In this document: one piece after another, positions 10,901-21,343 of the stretch
How the letters are laid out: each line of letters opens with the position of its first letter
Numbering within the stretch: position 1 is the first letter of the stretch
Assembly: GCA_036365515.1 (NCBI GenBank)
Contig: CM070874.1
Location: 44,019,083 to 44,083,082, forward strand
DNA length: 64,000 nt
Origin: Torymus aiolomorphi
Lineage: Eukaryota; Arthropoda; Insecta; Hymenoptera; Torymidae
Reading direction: 5' to 3'
The notes under the pieces: model-generated
What the model saw: only the letters and a program-made list of their open reading frames with translations
Databases searched by the model: none
Told to the model about the DNA's origin: nothing
Program-made: the position numbers and the translations under genes

Positions 10901-11416
10901 CTAAAATAGACGTCGGCGACGACAACGATGAGTTGCATTCAAATTCTGATAGCGACGACGACGACGATACCTTCCGCAATTAGTTACTTGGGCATTCCCC
11001 GAGCTTGAAGGTGAATACCTCGGCGGAGATAAACGCGGGGTCGACGGTGATGGTGGGGACAACGGATGCAAAGGCGGGGATGGAGGTGGCGGTGACTCAG
11101 GAGCCGAGGTTGATGGAGATGCCGGTGATGGTTGAATCGCTGATTCTCGATGTAAAGACGACTGCGGAGGTGGTGAGGGCGGCTGAAAGCCACCACTCGC
11201 TAACCACTCATGATATGAGCATAATGATGACTGTGATGGCAGTGGTGATGAAATATCATCCAAGGCCCGTAGTCGTCGTATCATATCATCATGCATTTTC
11301 GTCAACTCTCCACTCATTTCATCATCGCTATCGGACGAGGAAAATTGCTCCGCCTCAATGCATATGTCCAAGGCCTGCAGATAGATGTTAGTCTCATCGT
11401 GCTCGTCGTTCCACAT
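10901..11416 (-). CDS. Small Pro/Ser-rich protein B with C-terminal RRRRLF
   Basis: The product has 171 residues, starting at the ATG at 11416, about 37 bp after a TATA box; the longer open frame to 11617 is promoter. The N-terminus is acidic (SSSDSDDEMS), followed by YHEWLASG, which resembles HDEWLACF in protein D. A long Pro/Ser tract follows with many Ser-Pro sites, then basic clusters RYRRRRRY and the terminus RCRRRRLF. The basic clusters suggest nuclear entry. RRLF at the extreme C-terminus is the form of the cyclin-docking motif in p21 and p107. B lacks the YDxxxxxY module of A, C and D. It is divergently paired with gene C. Confidence 0.75.
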   Translation of the reverse strand: MWNDEHDETNIYLQALDICIEAEQFSSSDSDDEMSGELTKMHDDMIRRLRALDDISSPLPSQSSLCSYHEWLASGGFQPPSPPPQSSLHRESAIQPSPASPSTSAPESPPPPSPPLHPLSPPSPSTPRLSPPRYSPSSSGNAQVTNCGRYRRRRRYQNLNATHRCRRRRLF

Positions 11417-11691
11417 CTTGACGAGTGTGCTGAACTCACGAAAGCGCTCCAGTTTTATACACAAAGCGCGGACCTGCTCACCGCTGCGCAAGTGCCGCCG
11501 CTTGAGCAAACACGCTGATTGGAGCGGAGCAGCTCTTTGCCGCCACCGCTCATGCAAACGCGCTGATTGGAGCGGAGCAGATGCGATCGCATTCTGATTG
11601 GAGCAGATATTCACCACCCACAGCTATCCTACCGTTTACGCAGCATATAAATATAACGTCGCGTTGCAATTTTAACACATTCAGCAGAATA
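11417..11691. promoter_or_regulatory. Divergent promoter of genes B and C
   Basis: The 275-bp interval holds a minus-strand TATA box (11453-11459) for B and a plus-strand TATAAATA (11646-11653) for C. Three inverted CCAAT boxes (plus-strand ATTGG at 11518, 11566, 11597) lie between them, each embedded in CTGATTGGAGC(GG)AGCAG. The start regions are TTCAGCACACTCGTC for B and TTAACACATTCAGC for C. A shared regulatory block implies co-expression. Confidence 0.7.
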
Positions 11692-12192
11692 ATGGAGTCG
11701 ATGTCTGATGACTCAATTCTCGAAATTATTGAGAGAGACGCTTCTGATCTACACCAGCTAGTACTCAATGGTATCATGGAGCTGGAGATGATGGCCAGCG
11801 TCCCACCTTCGATGGTTTTTCCTGAGGAACTGGAGCTATCTCAGTTGACGCCCGATTTGCCGCCATACCTAACGCCGCCTTTCAGGGTCTATTCATCATC
11901 ATTATCATCAATAGACCTAGAGATGGAACGATCATCGTTGAGTATATCGTCCTACACATCACCATCGATGACAACTTCACCTCTCCCGACATTGACAAAT
12001 AAAGTTTATGATGTCGTGGAGAAACGGTACATACAGGTACCGAAGAGGATCCAGTCACCTCCAGAATACATCACCGTGTATGATGCGGCGGATAAGAAGT
12101 ATTATAAAATAATAAAATTTGTTAATGAAGAGGAGACACCTCGAAAGAGAATATGTCTCCATAATGTTCGCCGTTGTTTATTTAAATTTTAA
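11692..12192 (+). CDS. Small acidic protein C with two YD modules and C-terminal RCLFKF
   Basis: The product has 166 residues; the ATG at 11692 follows TATAAATA by about 38 bp. The N-terminal half is acidic and leucine-rich (DSILEIIERDASDLHQLVL), then Pro/Ser-rich. Two copies of the family module follow, VYDVVEKRYIQVP and VYDAADKKYYKI. A full CDK consensus site with a basic patch (TPRKR) comes next, and the protein ends VRRCLFKF. RCLF fits the RxLF cyclin-docking consensus. It is intronless, with two histone-type hairpins downstream. No catalytic domain is seen. It is the only member with a duplicated YD module, which shows internal duplication in this family. Confidence 0.75.
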   Translation: MESMSDDSILEIIERDASDLHQLVLNGIMELEMMASVPPSMVFPEELELSQLTPDLPPYLTPPFRVYSSSLSSIDLEMERSSLSISSYTSPSMTTSPLPTLTNKVYDVVEKRYIQVPKRIQSPPEYITVYDAADKKYYKIIKFVNEEETPRKRICLHNVRRCLFKF

Positions 12193-12270
12193 GTTAATTA
12201 CAATTATTATTTTTATACTTTTAATTTTTGTATTTTTATGTATTGTATTTTTTATAATTAAACATCAATC

Positions 12271-12286
12271 TGTCCTTTTAAGGGCA
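12271..12286 (+). terminator. Histone-type 3' stem-loop 1 of gene C
   Basis: TGTCCT-TTTA-AGGGCA has six pairs including one G-T and a TTTA loop. It is followed by AAAAAATATTTAAACGTTGG. It lies 78 nt past the stop. Confidence 0.65.
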
Positions 12287-12330
12287 AAAAAATATTTAAA
12301 CGTTGGAATCAATTTTACATTATATAAAAC

Positions 12331-12346
12331 CATCCTTTTAAGGGTG
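12331..12346 (+). terminator. Histone-type 3' stem-loop 2 of gene C
   Basis: CATCCT-TTTA-AGGGTG has six pairs including one G-T, with ATATTTGACCAAGG shortly after. It sits 60 bp behind the first hairpin, so the 3'-end unit has been duplicated. Confidence 0.6.
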
Positions 12347-12506
12347 AATAATATTTGACCAAGGAATAAAAATTCTATTAATAATTTTGTTTACAGACAA
12401 AAGGAGTTTTATCATATACATACATCAACATCTCCTTTTCGAATAGCAGTTTTTAACTTTTTGTTATGGTGTAGTAACTCTGTTTAATTTTGTCATACCT
12501 TCCTTA

Positions 12507-15083
12507 TGTCATAGAGTAACACCTTTTTATAGAGTAACACCTTTTTATAGAGTAACACCTTTTTATAGAGTAACACCTTTTTATAGAGTAACACCTTTTT
12601 ATAGAGTAACACCTTTTTATAGAGTAACACCTTTTTATAGAGTAACACCTTTTTATAGAGTAACACCTTTTTATAGAGTAACACCTTTTTATAGAGTAAC
12701 ACCTTTTTATAGAGTAACACCTTTTTATAGAGTAACACCTTTTTTATGTCATAGAGTAACACCTTTTTTATGTCATAGAGTAACACCTTTTTATAGAGTA
12801 ACACCTTTTTTATGTCATAGAGTGACACGTTTTTATAGAGTAACACCTTTTTATATCATAGAGTGACACGTTTTTATAGAGTGACATGTTTTTATGTCAT
12901 AGAGTGACGTGTTTTTTATGTCATAGAGTAACACCTTTTTTATGTCATAGAGTGACATGTTTTTTACGTCATAGAGTGACACCTTTTTACAGTCACACCT
13001 TTTTTATGTCATAGAGTGAATTTTTTATGTTATAGAATGAAACCTTTTTATAGAGTAACACCTTTTTTATGTCATAGAGTAACACCTTTTTATAGAGTAA
13101 CACCTTTTTTATGTCATAGAGTGACACGTTTTTATAGAGTGACATGTTTTTTATGTCATTGAGTAACACCTTTTTATGTCATAGAGTAACACCTTCTTTA
13201 TGTCATAGAGTGACATGTTTTTTACGTCATAGAGTGACACCTTTTTACAGTCACACCTTTTTTATGTCATAGAGTAACACCTTTTTTATAGAATGACACC
13301 TTTTTATAGAGTAACACCTTTTTTATGTCGTAGAGTAACACCTTTTTATAGAGTAACACCTTTTTTATGTCATAGAGTCACATGTTTTTTATGTCATTGA
13401 GTAACACCTTTTTTATGTCATAGAGTAACACCTTTTTTATGTCATAGAGTGACATGTTTTTTACGTCATAGAGTGACACCTTTTTACAGTAACACCTTTT
13501 TTATAGAATGACACCTTTTTATAGAGTAACACCTTTTTTATGTCATAGAGTAACACCTTTTTTATGTCATAGAGTAACACCTTTTTATAGAGTAACACCT
13601 TTTTTATGTCATAGAGTGACACGTTTTTATAGAGTAACACCTTTTTATATCATAGAGTGACACGTTTTTATAGAGTGACATGTTTTTATGTCATAGAGTG
13701 ACGTGTTTTTTATGTCATAGAGTAACACCTTTTTTATGTCATAGAGTGACATGTTTTTTACGTCATAGAGTGACACCTTTTTACAGTCACACCTTTTTTA
13801 TGTCATAGAGTGAATTTTTTATGTTATAGAATGAAACCTTTTTATAGAGTAACACCTTTTTTATGTCATAGAGTAACACCTTTTTATAGAGTAACACCTT
13901 TTTTATGTCATAGAGTGACACGTTTTTATAGAGTGACATGTTTTTTATGTCATTGAGTAACACCTTTTTTATGTCATAGAGTAACACCTTCTTTATGTCA
14001 TAGAGTGACATGTTTTTTACGTCATAGAGTGACACCTTTTTACAGTCACACCTTTTTTATGTCATAGAGTAACACCTTTTTTATAGAATGACACCTTTTT
14101 ATAGAGTAACACCTTTTTTATGTCGTAGAGTAACACCTTTTTATAGAGTAACACCTTTTTTATGTCATAGAGTCACATGTTTTTTATGTCATTGAGTAAC
14201 ACCTTTTTTATGTCATAGAGTAACACCTTTTTTATGTCATAGAGTGACATGTTTTTTACGTCATAGAGTGACACCTTTTTACAGTAACACCTTTTTTATA
14301 GAATGACACCTTTTTATAGAGTAACACCTTTTTTATGTCATAGAGTAACACCTTTTATAGAGTAACACCTTCTTTATGTCATAGAGTAACACCTTTTTAT
14401 AGAGTGACATGTTTTTTATGTCATAGAGTGACATGTTTTTTATGTCATAGAGTTACACCTTTTATAGAGTGACATGTTGTTTATGTCATAGAGTGACATG
14501 TTTTTTATGTCATAGAGTAACACCTTTTTTATGTCATAGAGTGACATGTTTTTTTATGTCATAGAGTGACGTGTTTTTTATATCATAGAGTAACACCTTT
14601 TTTATGTCATAGAGTGACATGTTTTTTACGTCATAGAGTGACACGTTTTTACAGTAACACCTTTTTTATAGAATGACACCTTTTTATAGAGTAACACCTT
14701 TTTTATGTCATAGAGTAACACCTTTTATAGAGTAACACGTTTTTTATGTCATAGAGTAACACCTTTTTATAGAGTGACATGTTTTTTATGTCATAGAGTG
14801 ACATGTTTTTTATGTCATAGAGTTACACCTTTTATAGAGTGACATGTTGTTTATGTCATAGAGTGACATGTTTTTTATGTCATAGAGTAACACCTTTTTT
14901 ATGTCATAGAGTGACATGTTTTTTTATGTCATAGAGTAACGTGTTTTTTATGTCATAGAGTAACACCTTTTTATGTCATAGAGTGACATGTTTTTTACGT
15001 CATAGAGTGACACCTTTTTACAGTCACACCTTTTTTATGTCATAGAGTAACACCTTTTTATAGAGTAACACCTTTTTTTATAT
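12507..15083. repeat. 2.6-kb satellite of 18- and 24-bp units
   Basis: The first block (about 12507-12740) is about 13 near-perfect copies of TAGAGTAACACCTTTTTA. The rest mixes this with a 24-bp form containing ATGTCATAGAG and with variants GTGACATG, GTGACGTG and GTGACACG. Larger blocks are repeated: a stretch near 12862 recurs about 790 bp later, and one near 14455 recurs about 370 bp later. It lies between the 3' ends of convergent gene C and PolB. The long minus-strand frames with YKKVLLYDIKKV repeats come from this array and are not genes. Confidence 0.9.
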
Positions 15084-15519
15084 TATTTTAATAATTTTAC
15101 AGATAAAAAGGTTATCATATCATACATCAACTATATTGAATTAGAATAGTCTTTACTTTTACTCATTTATGAAATATTAATTTTTTTAACCTCACTATAC
15201 AATCTTTAGAATACTTAGACTATTTTCTATTAATCCTTAGCAAATATTTCACAAGTAATAGCATATACTTATTTATATATTTCTTAAAGCAATACAAAGT
15301 TATATGAATAGATTTAAACAATCATTAACTACCATTAATTAGAATAGCTCACTTATTAGTTCTATACATTATTTCTTAATATGTGATCCGTAAAGTAATA
15401 CGTAAGACATGTTTAAGTTATTAACTTTAGTCTTTATTTATTCATTACATATACATTGGAATATAATAACTTATACTTTTACTAATTTCTTAATAGTTCT
15501 TAACAAATAATACATATAG
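15084..15519. other. AT-rich 3' flank of the polymerase gene
   Basis: No gene is seen. Unlike the small genes, no histone-type hairpin follows the polymerase stop codon here, so its mRNA is probably processed differently. Confidence 0.5.
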
Positions 15520-18500
15520 CTATATCCAAATGATGCGTTCGTAACTAAATATAAGTTCAAATTTGTAATGACCCCATGGGAGAGTGTCTGTTTGGCCAGG
15601 CAGCAGATGACGCTTGTCATCGCGGGCACTGAAAGCGATCTTCCTTTCCTTTTCAGTGTGCAACACATGATGACGTGATCTAATGTTTCTCTGCTCTCGA
15701 GTTATTATTATATTTTCCTGCAAGCATTGCATGTAGTCTTCGAAGCTAATGGTAGCCGTTACCATAGAACTTTGAACGCCCTTAGCTTTTTTAATGGGTT
15801 TTTGACCTTGAATCCGAACACTATACATTTTACTTCTTAAACCTACAAATTCCAACATTATTTCACTATTATATTCATCTTTCATTAGTCCTACGATCTT
15901 TTTGTTCACACGGGGCATATTGAAGGGATTGGTCTCTGGATAATCAGATGTATCAAATTCGTGAATGTCCTGGTGCATGATCTCATAAATGTTAATGTTC
16001 GTGATTTCATAGATCAAGCTGTCTGTATCAGTGTATAAAATTTTACAGTTGTCACCCACACGGGTTTTCATGTATTCATAATGGAATCTATACACAAGTG
16101 TTTTTGATAAATCCAAAACACTGAGTCCTACATAAATAGGTTTTCTGATAGATATTTCAGTGCGCAATAGTTGTATAACTACAAGGTTCTTATCAAAAAT
16201 GTCACAGCTGTGAAAATTAGGTTTTGCGATGTATGCTTCAGCTCCATAGCGACCTTCCCATTTGTTTACTAATTTTACGTCAACTCGTTTTCTCTCGTTT
16301 TCCATGGTTTTTCCATAAACGGCATTGTTAAAAAGTTTGAATAACATTTTTTCAAACTCATTCTTTGCTTCTTTTCTTTTTGCACTGTTTAAATTTATAT
16401 ACTTTTTAGGCCATGGGCGTTGATTAAATTTTATTGCTCGATGAACTTTAGTCAATATTAAACCATGTTTCAACGTCTGCTTCAGTGCTCTATAGTGAAG
16501 CACATAACGTTCTTTGTTGTGAAGCGTTGCCATAAGTTTCTTCTGCTTAGAACCAGGAGGCGCCATGTGTTCAGCATAGAATGGCAGGTCTTTGTGAGCA
16601 TCATGGAGTGTTTCGGGATACTTCAGGTCTACTTCAACAAAGTATCCAAAGTCACAGTCATCGGGGATGTTGAAGAAGTTTGGCTCGTTGATATTCTCCA
16701 CCCACTTAAAGCCGCCATAGGGCAAGGATTCAGTAATTGCCCAACCGTACAAATTGTTGACATCATAATACATGAGATATTTTTCTTCCTCGTCAACATT
16801 ATAACCTTCGCTCATGTATGGATTATTCGCTTTGGCGTAGCGATTACAGCATTGACTAATTCCTCCCCGTATACCACGTTCGATGAACATCAGCATGTCA
16901 ATATCTGTGAGAAGCTCTAGTTGTACCTGTTAAAATATACAAATATATAAATAAAAAGAAAAAACCATATGAGTATACATATATATGTAAAAAATCTATA
17001 CCTCAGTATACTTTAGCATTGCGTCCCACGTTAATCCAGGTGTCGTATAGTAATGAGCGGGGTCCAAATCATAAGCCTGAAGACAGTTCTTTCTGAAATT
17101 TTCGAAAACTTCAGCCAACAGTATTACATCGGTCTTCATATATAAGTTCGAATATTGTCCAAGATCTTGAATGTTGAACATCTGCCATACTTTTTCGGCA
17201 TGTTCATAATCATCATCGCTGACATGACTTTGATACAAGCTACTGAAGAAATAATCTTTCGAAGGAAGATTGATTTCTTTGAGTTTTTCGAATGATGAAA
17301 CGTAATCATATGGGAAAACTCCTTTCCTCTTCAGTAGCATAATCTGTTCAATAGAGAATCCGTCATCTTGTTGAAAAGATTTTTCGAGAATAGGAAGATT
17401 TTCTAAGTATGACGCTAACTTGTCCAAGGAAGAAGCCATAAACTTGAATGAATCGATGAATCGCAGGTTTATGTCTGTACATTCCACAAACTTAGTAAAA
17501 GATATATATCGTTCTTTAGTTTGCGGTAGTAATGAAACTCGACCCGCAAAACATGTTGCGACCTCTTTAATAAAGAGATGTGAGTCATAGCCACTTAAAT
17601 TATGGAAAACTATGGGAATAGTTCTTGAATCTTGATAGCTAATATTGCAGGAGCTATGTGCAGGACCTCGGTATCTGTAAATCATATAATTTATCAATAT
17701 TTATAAAATTTTAGTAAAAAAATATAATTAAATACTCACTTTCCCGTGAAGTGGCAGTGATCGCGAACTTTCTGGTCCGTTTCAGTAAATGATTTCTGAC
17801 AAATATGACATAGCTGAGCACTCCTAAACTGAATTTTTTCCGGAAGTGTCATATCTTTCATTGGCTTTGGATTCTTATACATTTCTTCTAATTTTAGTGC
17901 CAACGAGTGAAGACTCATCACGAACCACTTAGCAGGAGAATCGTCTTCTTCTTTTTCTCGCCTATAGCATTTATACTCTGACAAGCTGTTGTCATAGCTA
18001 CATTTTACAAAGAAGCCTACACTAAATGCACGTTCGATAAGCACGTTCGTGATCATGGGCTTCCTTCAGCAAACACTCAAAATCTGCATAAATAATGAAT
18101 GGTACTTGATTCTTATTAGAAAAGTTCTTAAACTGCAATATATTATCCTTTTTTGTAGGAAGTAAAATTTTACATTCATTTATTTCTGAACAGTCAATAG
18201 CATGCTTTGATAGCTTTTCGTTTGACCAGAAAAAATGCAAACATCTGTCGCAGATGTAGGTTTTATGCTCATAAGCAGACACCTGACTTCGTACAAGTCT
18301 TGATAAATTTTTTATCCATACATAGTGATTTTTAAATACTATGTCAGTGTCGTCAAGAGACTCGTTATCTTCATCATCGTCTACATAATGATTTTCGACA
18401 AGAAGTAAATTGACATGTTTTTCTTTTTTACAAGATGTCAAGTGACGCGGTAAGACGTCAAAAATGTTTCCTTTTTTCTTCAAATAATAGACATTAACCG

Positions 18501-19518
18501 ATACATCATTTTGTTTCTCGAATTTGTTAATTTGTTTAGGATCTACAGGAAATTCAATTCCCTGAAAGTTAAGTTCATCTTTATACGAAACATATGACGA
18601 TACTCGATTTGAATTTATACTAACAGGATGTAATGCTGATAGAATAGCCCATTTACAACACTCATCATCATCATTTTTAACGTTAATGCAAGCCTCTTTT
18701 TTCTTGATAAATGGAGGTAAATCTATATATGTGCTTCCCCTCATCGGATTAAACTTACAAATATTTATTGTTAAGTTTAAAATAGATTTAAGTGACCAGC
18801 CTGATTCTCGTTCTTGGAATTCTTCCATGTGTGCGTCGATAGGGTGCTGTACATTCACGACGAACCACTCATTTAAGTCAGTTGTTAAATATATCGGCGT
18901 TGTCTTTGTATTAAAGTACATGATATCGGTAGTTTCTTCATCATTTTTAATCAATTCATATTCAGCTGCCAAAACTGTGTTAATTTTCAGAGCAGAATTT
19001 TTCTCAAGAGCTTCATTTACTTTAAGAATAACCAGTTGTTTTACTTCTAGCATGAAAGTTAATAAGTCAAGATGCCTTAAGTTGGTTATCACACCTATTC
19101 TTATTCTATTTTCAAAAACGGAATGAATATCATCCCACACAACATTATTTTCTTGTAACTCGCGGTCTACTCGACGTTCACATAACAAGTGCCGAACAGT
19201 GTTAATGAGAGCAATAGCGGCTTGAAGTTTTTGCTTATCAGATATTTTTAAATTACTTAATGAATATTGAGTTGATTGTATAGCATTATAACAGTACTCC
19301 AACCAAGTATCAATGTCGTTTTCATCGACGTCACCAGTCAAATATGCTTGATATAACTTCCATAGCTTATTAGCAGCCTCTCTTAAGTGCTCAGCCATTT
19401 CCAACTGCTTCGGATCACTCCAAGACACGAAATGAGTTTTGCAAGTCTCAGTATCTCCTTTTAAGAGAAGATATCGATATTGGTGAGAGGTGGCGTTACA
19501 TGATATGTTTTTGAACTA
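15520..19518 (-). CDS. Protein-primed family B DNA polymerase, three exons, one frameshift
   Basis: The gene encodes a viral/Polinton-type PolB, about 1,280 codons. Exons are 19518-17740, 17674-17002 and 16926-15520. Seen in order: a Cys/His finger (CDRC..H..C), exonuclease motif I YADFECLL, a treble-clef-like CHIC...DHCHFTGK/YRG...SSCN, Exo II VFHNLSGYDSHLF, Exo III YMKTDVILLAEVF, then polymerase motifs YDVNNLYGWA, KLFNNAVYGKTMEN and YTDTDSLIYE. The catalytic Asp residues are present. No in-frame ATG occurs between the stop at 19519 and 19398; the N-terminal text resembles family members beyond that ATG, so an upstream exon is likely. Close to 18040, just after Exo I, the frame shifts by one base. 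This is a real break or a sequence error. The role is replication of the element from its terminal repeats. Confidence 0.92.
16927..17001 (-). other. Intron 2 of the polymerase gene
   Basis: It is 75 bp, with donor GAG/GTATAG and acceptor TTTTAACAG/GTAC. It joins KYTE to VQLELL in frame. Confidence 0.8.
17675..17739 (-). other. Intron 1 of the polymerase gene
   Basis: It is 65 bp, with donor AAA/GTGAGTATT and acceptor ATGATTTACAG/AT. It joins HFTGK to YRGPAH in frame, inside the treble-clef motif. Confidence 0.85.
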
Positions 19519-19529
19519 GAATATTCGAC

Positions 19530-19728
19530 TGCTGTGAGCAGTAAACTAATTTTTTTCTTTCAAGTACAACTTCTTTATTTGTGAGTGCACTCGTACAAAC
19601 TTTACGATGTTGCTTCGACTGCTCGGAGCAGCAAACTGACTTTTCCTCTCAAATGCATCTCCTTTTATATTAAAATTATGGGGGGGGGGGATCAATCGTG
19701 ATTGGGTGTGAGTAGCCTGAATATAAAA
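19530..19728. promoter_or_regulatory. Polymerase promoter and a divergent orphan TATA box
   Basis: On the minus strand TATAAAAGG (about 19664-19672) is followed about 30 bp later by TCAGT, a classic arthropod initiator, upstream of PolB. Two copies of a small palindrome, CTGCTCCGAGCAG and CTGCTCACAGCAG, lie at about 19618 and 19534. On the plus strand TATAAAA (19722-19728) has an upstream ATTGG and a downstream CATTCGC like the small-gene promoters. No ORF or hairpin follows it, so it may drive a lost gene or a non-coding RNA. Confidence 0.5.
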
Positions 19729-19790
19729 AGGTGAACGAAGCTCTAAGCCTCATTCGCTTCTCCGCTCTCGTTCGAGAACCATCACAACAG

Positions 19791-19886
19791 TTGCGGCGGT
19801 CGCAGCGGTCGCAGCGGTCGCAGCGGTCGTAGCGGTCGCAGTGATCGCAGCGGTCGCAGTGGTTGCAGCGGTCGCAGCAGCAATCG
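19791..19886 (+). repeat. 9-bp minisatellite GCGGTCGCA
   Basis: About ten imperfect tandem copies of GCGGTCGCA are present. The minus-strand frame with CDRCDRC repeats is a by-product and is not called as a gene. Confidence 0.75.
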
Positions 19887-20606
19887 TTGAACCTCAAAGA
19901 CTTAACAAATCATCGTTGAAAGACGCAGCGCAGATTGGTTTTACGCAAAATATGTTTGATTGAGTACAAATATGGAATCGCATAACGCGTCAAAACCTTA
20001 ACATAGATAGTATAGAAAGCGCTCATAATCAACCAACGGGAAAGATTTGCTGAGAAAGTAAACATATACAAACAGTTAAATGTATCTAACATTGCTCAGA
20101 AATTCTTTTATTTATGCTTACATATGAGAATAAAATATTTTGAGGCAATTAAATAATAAATTAAAAATAACATAAACATATATTACACGAAAATAGCTTC
20201 TCTCATCAAATAATTTATCTGCCTATGAATTTAACACAAGTTATACAAGTATATTGAGAAAATAGTAATGGTTACTGAGCTGACTGAATATTATTAATTA
20301 CTATAAACTTCAATGATTAACAAATCAAAATAGAAAACTTAGTAAGCGAAATATTGTTTAGACGTGTGCGGAAGCATAATACATATGCTCTTCAAAGCAT
20401 AATACATTTGTATGTATTCAAACATATTACATGTATATGCATATTTTAACTGCTCCGAAAGAGAGAGAGAGAGAGAGAGATTTTCTTTACTGACAGCGAT
20501 GACGTGGTGCGAGTGATAGCGGTGAGGCACTCTCATGAAATGATGAAGGCTGGCGTACGCTCGTTATATTTATAACTTCAGTCGCTCAGCCCCCCCTCCA
20601 CGAATT
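19887..20606. other. AT-rich spacer before gene D
   Basis: No gene is supported. A short (GA)n run lies at about 20460-20480. Confidence 0.45.
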
Positions 20607-20611
20607 TTCAA

Positions 20612-20661
20612 CCAATCTGAGCGCATGCGGCGGTGCCGGCACGCGAACAGATTGTATAAAA
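20612..20661 (+). promoter_or_regulatory. Promoter of gene D
   Basis: CCAAT at 20612-20616 and TATAAAA at 20655-20661, followed by TTCGACACATTCGC about 18-30 bp later. The CACAYTCG start-region word is shared with the promoters of A, B and C. Confidence 0.65.
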
Positions 20662-20710
20662 GTGCAGAGCGAGCGCGAGTTCGACACATTCGCTAACGAA
20701 TACTTTCATC

Positions 20711-21331
20711 ATGAAGAAGAATTTTGAAGCAACGTTCGACAACGAAAAGCATCTCAGAATGATTGTTCGACATTTGGAAGAGGGGTACGATGTCGATCCG
20801 CAGGACAATCTCCCGGATTGGTCGCCATCGTACTCTCCGGGGCCGATGCCACCAACACCGGAGCTGCTTCCAAGACCACCATCGCCTTGGCTAGGAGGTG
20901 ACATGCAGTCTCCAACATCATTGATTGCATTACCGATGTCACCAATCCCTGTGCCACCGGCACCGATGACTCACGATGAGTGGTTGGCATGTTTCGACGA
21001 CGGCAGCTGCTCGTCGACATTAGTGGAACCTCCGACCTCGCCGCAGCCACAATCTTCACCGCTTTATCGGTCATCGTCACCGCCGCCTCCAGCCTCTCCG
21101 GATAAAATATTATTTTACGATCCGGCCGATGAAATGTATTATGAAGTATCACCGCAGCACATTTACAGTGACCGGATGAATGTTGGTGCGGTGGAGGTAT
21201 TGGATGCAGTCGATATGGTTCTAGATTCGCCGGAAGTTACAATATTGGATTCACCGGACGTGGTGATTCTAGATTCACCAGAGATACCATCAAGGCGTCA
21301 CTTGGATGGTGTCAGAAGGCACCTTTTCTGA
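20711..21331 (+). CDS. Small Pro/Ser-rich protein D with C-terminal RRHLF
   Basis: The product has 206 residues; the ATG at 20711 is 49 bp past the TATA box. An N-terminal segment with alternating charge (residues 1-35) precedes a Pro-rich stretch with many Ser/Thr-Pro sites (WSPSYSPGP, PPTPEL, PPSPW). HDEWLACFDDG contains LACFD, close to the Rb-binding LxCxE form, and resembles HEWLA in protein B. The module FYDPADEMYYEV aligns with the YD modules of A and C. A triple acidic repeat follows (LDSPEVTI, LDSPDVVI, LDSPEIP). The C-terminus is DGVRRHLF, a cyclin-docking RxLF form. No catalytic domain is seen; it looks like a disordered docking and phosphorylation substrate protein. Confidence 0.75.
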   Translation: MKKNFEATFDNEKHLRMIVRHLEEGYDVDPQDNLPDWSPSYSPGPMPPTPELLPRPPSPWLGGDMQSPTSLIALPMSPIPVPPAPMTHDEWLACFDDGSCSSTLVEPPTSPQPQSSPLYRSSSPPPPASPDKILFYDPADEMYYEVSPQHIYSDRMNVGAVEVLDAVDMVLDSPEVTILDSPDVVILDSPEIPSRRHLDGVRRHLF

Positions 21332-21343
21332 TTTATAACAATT

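Noticed and set aside
11417..11617. N-terminal extension of the gene B frame
   Set aside because: It covers the divergent promoter. Its similarity to the gene A extension reflects shared promoter sequence, not protein.
12493..14035. Long frames with YKKVLLYDIKKV repeats
   Set aside because: Produced by the 18/24-bp satellite, whose unit lengths are multiples of three.
12507..15083. CRISPR-like array
   Set aside because: Units are contiguous with no unique spacers and the context is eukaryotic.
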